Positions 59,201 to 64,000 of a stretch of DNA of 64,000 nucleotides are shown in pieces; within the stretch, counting starts at the first letter, position 1, and each line of letters begins with the position of its first letter. The stretch spans positions 620,001-684,000 of the forward strand of contig NZ_KN322986.1 in NCBI RefSeq assembly GCF_000774145.1. Direction: 5' to 3'. The stretch comes from Pseudomonas mediterranea CFBP 5447 (GTDB taxonomy: Bacteria; Pseudomonadota; Gammaproteobacteria; Pseudomonadales; Pseudomonadaceae). Position numbers and translations under genes: made by a program. The notes beneath the pieces are model-generated. The model saw only the letters and a list, made by a program, of their open reading frames with translations. It searched no databases and was not told where the DNA came from.

Positions 59201-60586
59201 GAGGCCTGGGACAGCGACGAAGCGGTGGTGGAAGTGCTCCGTGCCCGGCTCAGCGCCTTTGGCCCGCTGCCGCTGACCGCCATCGCCTATCCGTTGGGGT
59301 TATCGACAGCGCAAGCCACCCAGGCCCTGGCGCACCTGGAACAACAAGGCTACGTGCTGCGCGGCCGCTTCACGCCGGGCACCGGCCAGGAAGAATGGTG
59401 CGAACGGCATCTGCTGGCCCGCATCCACCGCTACACCGTCAAGCGCCTGCGCCGGGAAATCGAACCGGTGATGCTGCAGGATTTCATGCGATTCCTGTTC
59501 GACTGGCAACACCTGTCGCCGTCGACCCAAGGCCGGGGCAGCGCCGTGTTGCCGTCGATCATCAGTCAGTTCGAAGGCTACCCGGCCGCGGCCTCGGCCT
59601 GGGACAGCGACCTGTTGCCGGCGCGGATCAAGGACTATTCCGCCAATTGGCTCGACGAACTGTGTCGCAGCGGTAAGCTGGTCTGGACTCGCCTCAGCGC
59701 CCGGCAGAAAGCCTCCGCCACGGCCCTGCGCAGCACGCCGGTGGTGTTGCTGCCGCGCAGTCAGGTCGCGCTGTGGAGCAGCCTGGCGGAGCAGACGCCA
59801 CTGAGCGAACTGTCCCTCAAGACGCAGAAAGTCCACCAGGCTCTTAGCGAGCATGGCGCGCTGTTTTTCGACGAGTTGCTGCACGAAGCCCATCTGCTGC
59901 GCGCAGAACTGGAAATTGCCTTGCAAGAGCTGGTGGGCGCCGGCCTGGTGAATGCCGACAGCTTCGCCGGGCTGCGGGCGTTGATCACGCCCGCCAGCAA
60001 GCGCCAGGCCCGCAGCAGCCGACGCGGGCGCGGGGCGTTTGTCGGCGGGATGGACGATGCCGGCCGCTGGGCCTTGTTGCGCCGCAGCCAGCCAGCGCCG
60101 AGCGAAGGCAACCGACCCGCGCCGACACCACCGGAAACCCTGGAGCACATCGCCATGACCCTGCTGCGGCGTTATGGCGTGGTGTTCTGGCGCTTGTTGG
60201 AGCGGGAGGCGGATTGGCTGCCGAGCTGGCGCGAGTTGCTGCGCACCTTCCATCGCCTGGAGGCGCGGGGAGAAATTCGCGGTGGACGCTTCGTCAGCGG
60301 CCTGGCCGGCGAGCAATTCGCCCTGCCCGAAGCCATCCCGCTATTGCGCGAAGTCCGTCGCCGCCCTACCGACGGCAGCGTAATTGCGGTGTGCGGCGTG
60401 GATCCGCTGAACCTGGCCGGTACATTGCTGCCAGGGGCGAAAGTACCGGCGCTGGCGAGCAATCGGCTGGTGTATCGCGATGGGTTGCCGGCGGCGGCGC
60501 AGATTGCCGGGAAGCTGCACTTCTGGTTGGAGCTGGATGTGCAGGCGATGGGGGAAATCCGCAGCAAGCTTATTCAGAAAAATTGA
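56273..60586 (+). CDS. lhr: Lhr-type ATP-dependent helicase
   Basis: 1437 residues, close to E. coli Lhr. Helicase motif I LVAAPTGSGKTLTAFLAVL near residue 47, motif II VIVDEIHAIAASKRGSHLAL near 165, motif III VGLSATQKP, motifs V-VI ASLELGIDIGDVDLVCQIA and FLQRVGRSGHQVGGTPKG. The large C-terminal half is the Lhr-specific winged-helix and beta-barrel region (WQRYLAR-like parts; TVKRLRREIEPVMLQDFMRF). Unwinds DNA and RNA-DNA hybrids; roles in repair. ATG 56273 is preferred over an upstream in-frame start at 56237. Confidence 0.95.
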   Translation: MNLPLAADHAMAGFHPAVRAWFSQTFPAVTAAQARAWPLIGQRRSTLVAAPTGSGKTLTAFLAVLDDLVHRGLEQGGLPDQTLVVYVSPLKALSNDIRINLQTPLAGITEQLRQMGLPPLQITTAVRTGDTPQKERSAMRKAAPHILVTTPESLYVLLGSDSGRQMLASTRTVIVDEIHAIAASKRGSHLALSLERLQALCSEPLVRVGLSATQKPIEAVSRFLVGEGRSCEIVDIGHARPRDLDIEVPPVPLSAVMANDVWELVYNRLAELARAHRTTLVFVNTRRLAERLSRHLSERLGKDAVAAHHGSLAKEFRLDAEQRLKRGELQVLIATASLELGIDIGDVDLVCQIASPRSISAFLQRVGRSGHQVGGTPKGRLFATTRDDLIECAALLDCVRRGELDILHIPKAPLDVLAQQIVAEVSCQEWQEQALLDVFRRASPYAGLDEGHYQALLQMLAEGLNSRQGVRSAYLHRDAVARTLRGRRGSKLTAVTSGGTIPDNADYSVLLEPQGLNIGSVNEDFAVESIAGDVFQLGNTSYRIIRVETGRVRVEDAQGQPPTIPFWLGEAPGRSAELSLAVARLQAQLDQLLGATPGNLQPALDWLTGTLQLNLASAEQLLDYLAPARLAFGALPSQDTLVMERFFDESGGTQLIIHTPFGSRINRAWGLALRKRFCRTFNFELQAAASEDAIVLSLSTSHSFELDEVWRYLNSHSAEQILVQAVLDAPLFGVRWRWNAGVALALPRYTGGRKVAPQIQRMKSEDLIASVFPDQIACLENLAGEREIPDHPLIEQTLDDCLHEAMDSEGWLALLRRMEAGEVRLISRDLPAPSPLAAEILSARPYTFLDDAPLEERRTQAVINRRWSDPQSTDDLGALDAEAIQSVREEAWPTPANLDEMHEALMSLACIADNEASAHESWPGWLQALADRGRASHVQISAERGLWVPLERLTCLQGVYPQAPWQPALTPLAGFDEAWDSDEAVVEVLRARLSAFGPLPLTAIAYPLGLSTAQATQALAHLEQQGYVLRGRFTPGTGQEEWCERHLLARIHRYTVKRLRREIEPVMLQDFMRFLFDWQHLSPSTQGRGSAVLPSIISQFEGYPAAASAWDSDLLPARIKDYSANWLDELCRSGKLVWTRLSARQKASATALRSTPVVLLPRSQVALWSSLAEQTPLSELSLKTQKVHQALSEHGALFFDELLHEAHLLRAELEIALQELVGAGLVNADSFAGLRALITPASKRQARSSRRGRGAFVGGMDDAGRWALLRRSQPAPSEGNRPAPTPPETLEHIAMTLLRRYGVVFWRLLEREADWLPSWRELLRTFHRLEARGEIRGGRFVSGLAGEQFALPEAIPLLREVRRRPTDGSVIAVCGVDPLNLAGTLLPGAKVPALASNRLVYRDGLPAAAQIAGKLHFWLELDVQAMGEIRSKLIQKN

Positions 60587-60600
60587 GGTGACTGGGCGGG

Positions 60601-60688
60601 CCCTATCGCGAGCAGGGCTCGCTCCCACAAAGGAATGCATTTTCACAGGGGAATGTATTCAACTGTGCGAGCCTGCTCGCGATAGGGC
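60601..60688. repeat. REPIN, family A, partly decayed
   Basis: TATCGCGAGCAGGGCTCGCTCC and GCGAGCCTGCTCGCGATAGG arms between the converging lhr and mechanosensitive-channel genes. Confidence 0.85.
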
Positions 60689-60715
60689 CATCAACCCCAC
60701 CACAAAGGCGAGCTT

Positions 60716-62803
60716 TTACTGAGGACGATCAGGCACCTCAGCCCCTTCCACCGGCTCTTCCACCAACCGCTTCGGCAACATCACCTGCTGTGGATAAGTC
60801 TGCGCGAAATGCACCGTCGGGCTGTTATCCACAAGCTTTTTCAAGCGCTGGTTGAACGCTCTGCTAACTGCATACTGCCCACCCGAAACGGTGCGGAACT
60901 GCGCCGTGAGCACCACGCCGTTGAGGTCCATCCGGTCGACGCCGAACACGTCCAGCGGTCCTTGGAGGTTGAACTTGAGAAACGGGTCTTCCGAAATCGA
61001 ACGGCCGGCTTCGCGGATCAGTTCGATGGCCTGGTCCACGTCGGTGTCGTAGGTGAACTGCACCGAGAAAAAAGCGAAGGCAAACTGTCGGGACTGATTG
61101 GTCACTGCCTTGATCTGGCCGAACGGCACCGAATGCACGAACCCCTTGCCGTCGCGCAGGCGCAGGGTGCGGATCGTCAGGCCTTCCACGGTGCCGGCGT
61201 GGCCGGAGTCGAGCACCACCCAATCACCGATGGACAGGGTGTCCTCGATGATAATGAACAGCCCAGTAATTACATCCTGCACCAGTTGCTGCGAACCGAA
61301 GCCGATCGCCAATCCCACCACCCCGGCGCCCGCCAACAACGGTGCGACGTTGATGCCCAGGTTGGCCATGGTGGTGATCGCGCAAATCACCACCAGGATG
61401 ATTTTCGCCGCGTTGCGCAGCAGCGGCAGGATGGTTTTGATCCGGGTGCTGGGCTGGCGTGCGCCGCGCTTGTTCAGCGGCGGTTTCAGGGCTTCCTGAA
61501 TGGCCGTGTCGAGCACCACCCACATCAGCCAGGTCACCAGGAAAATCAGGCCGATGCGGCTCAGGGAATCGCTGATCGCCCTGCCCACGGCGTTGCGCGA
61601 AGCGAATTCGAACAGCGAAATCCCCCAGATCCGCCCGAGGATCTCAATGAACGCCACTGCCATGACGATCCGCAACAACGCGTGCAGCAGGCTCAGCAGC
61701 CGGCCCTTGTAGGCACTGTTGCGCTGGATGGTTTCGGCCTTGGGCGACTTGAACACATGCTGGAGCACGGTGCTGAGAAACACCGTGGCAATCAGCAAGA
61801 TGGTGGTGAACAGCGCGCAGCGCAGGGCTTTCTGGTTGTCTTCGCCGACACCGATCAGGCTGACCGCCGAAACCAGCACCATCAGCAGGATCGGCCAGTT
61901 CCAGAGCCCGGAAAAGATCCGCAGCGACTCCTGCAGGGCCGGTTGTTTCAAGCGCTGGGCCAGCGGCCGGTTGCGGATCAGGTGGGCCACCGGCCGACGC
62001 ATGCGAATCACCAGCCAGCCAAAGATCACCGAGGCCAGCAGCCCGGTGAACACCGCCACGCTGCTGGTGATGTTGCCACCCAGTTGCCGGGCAATCTGCG
62101 GACTGGTGAGCGCATCGCTCAGGGCGGCGAGGAAACCGATCAGGAACAGCGGTCGCGGGCTGAAATGGCGAATGATCGCCACCGCCCGGCGCTTGTGGCC
62201 GGCGTTGAACATCACGATCACACACAGCAGCACCGAGGTGGAGAAAACGCCGCTGCTGGTGGCATAGGCGAAGCACAGCGCCAGGGCGCGACCGACCGAC
62301 ACTTGCAGGAAATGGCTGACGTACAGGGTCAGCGGCAGGCAGACCAATGCCGGCACGGTGTAGGGCAGCAGGTAACCGAGCAGGTCCACTACCCGCTGAC
62401 GGGTGCGCAGCCAACGACGCCGCCCCAGATGGCGTACCAGCAGCCGCGCGCCGGCCCAGATCAGCCCGAAGGCCCCCAGCCAGACGCCGGACAGCAGCAG
62501 GAAATCCCCCGTCACACGCCAGGACGAGCGAGAAGTCTGGTCCACCAGCCGGTCCACCTCGTCCGCCGCCCGATCCGCCCGCAAGCGCCAGGCATCGATC
62601 AGGCTCTGGTTGAGGTCGAGTTTGTCCTGGACGTCATCGATGCTCGAACTGATCGCCCCGAGCAAACCGCCCTGGACCAGGGGTTCGGGTTCGGCAGGCG
62701 CTTCACTGGGCGCGGGCGTGCCGGGAACGGCGGCGGCGCCATAGGCGACACCGCCGGTCAGCGCCAGCAAGGCCAGCAGGAATACACGGCTCAATCGAGA
62801 CAA
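60716..62803 (-). CDS. large MscS-family mechanosensitive channel (YbiO-like)
   Basis: 695 residues with signal peptide (VFLLALLALTGGVAYGAAA) and a periplasmic segment (about 45-95), then about ten membrane helices. The MscS core starts near residue 465: APLLAGAGVVGLAIGFGSQQ (pore helix TM3), then LVQDVITGLFIIIEDTLSIGDWVVLD and the beta domain GTVEGLTIRTLRLRDGKG. Opens on membrane tension during osmotic downshift. Length and layout are closest to E. coli YbiO (MscM group). Single gene. Confidence 0.92.
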   Translation of the reverse strand: MSRLSRVFLLALLALTGGVAYGAAAVPGTPAPSEAPAEPEPLVQGGLLGAISSSIDDVQDKLDLNQSLIDAWRLRADRAADEVDRLVDQTSRSSWRVTGDFLLLSGVWLGAFGLIWAGARLLVRHLGRRRWLRTRQRVVDLLGYLLPYTVPALVCLPLTLYVSHFLQVSVGRALALCFAYATSSGVFSTSVLLCVIVMFNAGHKRRAVAIIRHFSPRPLFLIGFLAALSDALTSPQIARQLGGNITSSVAVFTGLLASVIFGWLVIRMRRPVAHLIRNRPLAQRLKQPALQESLRIFSGLWNWPILLMVLVSAVSLIGVGEDNQKALRCALFTTILLIATVFLSTVLQHVFKSPKAETIQRNSAYKGRLLSLLHALLRIVMAVAFIEILGRIWGISLFEFASRNAVGRAISDSLSRIGLIFLVTWLMWVVLDTAIQEALKPPLNKRGARQPSTRIKTILPLLRNAAKIILVVICAITTMANLGINVAPLLAGAGVVGLAIGFGSQQLVQDVITGLFIIIEDTLSIGDWVVLDSGHAGTVEGLTIRTLRLRDGKGFVHSVPFGQIKAVTNQSRQFAFAFFSVQFTYDTDVDQAIELIREAGRSISEDPFLKFNLQGPLDVFGVDRMDLNGVVLTAQFRTVSGGQYAVSRAFNQRLKKLVDNSPTVHFAQTYPQQVMLPKRLVEEPVEGAEVPDRPQ

Positions 62804-62886
62804 AACACGAGGCTCCTTGATGGGATCGGTAAGGAACTGATCAACAACGGGCCGGCAAGTTCGCTCCAGAGGTCAATACAAAACCT

Positions 62887-63020
62887 TGTGGCGAGGGGAT
62901 TCATCCCCGTTGGGCTGCGCAGCAGCCCCAAGACAGTCGACACAATCTGCCTGATACACCGAGGCGTAAGTATTTAGGGCTGCTCCGCAGCCCAGCGGGG
63001 ATGAATCCCCTCGCCACAAG
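62887..63020. repeat. REPIN, family B
   Basis: Inverted pair TTGTGGCGAGGGGATTCATC and its complement with GGGCTGCGCAGCAGCCC inner arms in the divergent gap 62804-63127. The remaining ~100 bases before the DUF72 gene should hold its promoter; no clear boxes seen. Confidence 0.9.
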
Positions 63021-63127
63021 AACCCCACCGCTTTCACCACCGGGCACTTCGTCGAAACTTTCTGCGCCGCCCGACAGTCATCAGCAAGACACCGGCAGTA
63101 CGAGGTCATCTGGCACGGGAGGGACGC

Positions 63128-64000
63128 ATGACGGCAATCCACATCGGCATTTCCGGTTGGCGATACACGCCTTGGCGGGGGGATTTCTACCCCAAGGGGC
63201 TGACCCAGAAGCGTGAATTGCAGTTCGCCTCACGAGCGGTCAACAGCATCGAAATCAACGGCTCGTTCTACGCCCTCCAACGTCCCGAACGCTATGCCCA
63301 GTGGTATGCCGAGACGCCGCCGGGCTTCGTGTTCAGCGTCAAGGCGCCGCGTTTCATCACCCATATCAAGCGCCTGCGGGATATCCACAAGCCGTTGGCC
63401 AATTTCTTCGCGTCCGGGGTGCTGGAACTCAAGGAAAAGCTCGGCGCCATCCTCTGGCAGTTTCCCCCCAGCTTCAAATTCGACCCCGAGCTGTTCGAGG
63501 ACTTCCTCAAGCAGTTGCCCCACGACACCGAAAGCGCCGCCGCCCTGGCCCGGGAGCACGAGCCGCGCCTGGACGGCCACGCCAGCACCGAAACCGATAA
63601 GAAGCGCCCGCTGCGCCACGCGGTCGAGATCCGCCATGAAAGCTTCATCGACCCACACTTCATCACCCTGCTCAAGCGCTACGACATTGCACTGGTGATC
63701 GCCGACACCGCCGGCAAGTGGCCCTATCGCGAAGACGTCACCAGCGATTTCGTCTACCTGCGCCTGCACGGTGCCGAGGAACTTTATGCCAGCGGCTACA
63801 CCGACGAGGCGTTAAAACGCTGGGGCGACCGGATCGAGGCCTGGAGCCACGGCACACAACCCGCAGACGCCCAGCTGATCGACCCGAAAAAGAAACCCAG
63901 GGCGCGCAAGAGCCGGGAAGTATTTTGCTATTTCGACAACGACATCAAAGTCCGCGCGCCCTATGACGCGCGCCACTTGCTGGAGCGCTTCGACCTGGAC
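63128..64000 (+). CDS. DUF72 family protein (5' part)
   Basis: 291 residues are visible; the gene runs past the window end. Start MTAIHIGISGWRYTPWRGDF with a GGGAGGG site 4 bases before ATG. The TIM-barrel-like DUF72 core is clear: FASRAVNSIEINGSFYALQ, FVFSVKAPRFITHIKRL, LGAILWQFPPSFKFD, AVEIRHESFIDP, SDFVYLRLHGAEELY, and VFCYFDNDIKVRAPYDA. Molecular function is unknown; an AP-endonuclease-like fold is sometimes suggested. Confidence 0.93.
   Translation, partial: MTAIHIGISGWRYTPWRGDFYPKGLTQKRELQFASRAVNSIEINGSFYALQRPERYAQWYAETPPGFVFSVKAPRFITHIKRLRDIHKPLANFFASGVLELKEKLGAILWQFPPSFKFDPELFEDFLKQLPHDTESAAALAREHEPRLDGHASTETDKKRPLRHAVEIRHESFIDPHFITLLKRYDIALVIADTAGKWPYREDVTSDFVYLRLHGAEELYASGYTDEALKRWGDRIEAWSHGTQPADAQLIDPKKKPRARKSREVFCYFDNDIKVRAPYDARHLLERFDLD

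Noticed and set aside
1..64000. tRNA or rRNA genes, insertion sequences, integrase or att sites
   Set aside because: I saw no cloverleaf, rRNA sequence, transposase or integrase reading frame in any region.

Overview
The window is GC-rich chromosomal DNA from a Pseudomonas, most likely of the P. fluorescens complex. Three things point there: the gene order xseB-ispA-dxs ... ribA ... pgpA-thiL-nusB-ribH-ribBA-ribE-ribD-nrdR matches Pseudomonas chromosomes as I know them, two families of Pseudomonas-type REP/REPIN repeats occupy most gene junctions, and a DUF6124-type gene is present. I see no tRNA, rRNA, CRISPR array or insertion sequence. Both ends cut a gene: a GNAT acetyltransferase on the left and a DUF72 protein on the right.

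Region 1 (1-9000) mixes housekeeping and accessory genes: a DedA membrane protein, MtfA-like peptidase, inorganic pyrophosphatase, a LexA/PrtR-like S24 repressor, a membrane-protein gene that appears frameshifted, a DUF6124 gene behind a long leader that looks structured, a GNAT enzyme, a hexapeptide-repeat protein, and a compact S-type bacteriocin with a colicin E3-type 16S rRNase tip and an overlapping small immunity-like gene. Region 2 (9000-17100) holds a LysR regulator divergent from a SnoaL-like gene and a quinone-oxidoreductase-type gene, then a 1618-residue Rhs protein ending in an ADP-ribosyltransferase-like toxin, with its putative immunity gene.

Region 3 (17260-23201) is a six-gene lipid operon that looks like E. 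coli ynbABCD with extra parts: CDP-alcohol phosphatidyltransferase, hydrolase-methyltransferase fusion, PAP2-dual-specificity phosphatase fusion, small membrane protein, PlsC-like acyltransferase and CDP-diglyceride synthase. The CDP-alcohol transferase has two Asp-to-Asn changes in its signature motif. A metallo-beta-lactamase-fold gene and a RelBE-type toxin-antitoxin pair follow.

Region 4 (24949-35147, minus strand) is a six-gene periplasmic operon of the yfaPQSTA type around a thioester-less alpha-2-macroglobulin. Reading the companion proteins suggests an NlpC/P60-like cysteine peptidase (YfaT) and a composite protein with PBP-like, SpoIID-like and HExxH elements (YfaQ). This is, in my view, the least understood and most interesting system in the window.

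Region 5 (35844-49755) is the conserved isoprenoid/riboflavin/thiamine block: xseB-ispA-dxs on plus; ribA, pgpA, thiL, nusB, ribH, a RibBA whose GTP cyclohydrolase II half has lost its zinc and catalytic motifs, ribE, ribD and nrdR on minus; then a YbaY-like lipoprotein, a methyltransferase and the thioredoxin-TPR chaperone CnoX. Region 6 (49841-53128) is a probable Zur-controlled zinc operon (His-rich DUF2796 protein, ABC ATPase, FtsX-like permease, DUF3299 lipoprotein-like protein). The right end carries OmpW, an epimerase with a degenerate RmlD-like partner, the Lhr helicase, a large MscS-type channel and the DUF72 gene. Genes are tightly packed, with many 4-base start/stop overlaps that mark translational coupling.
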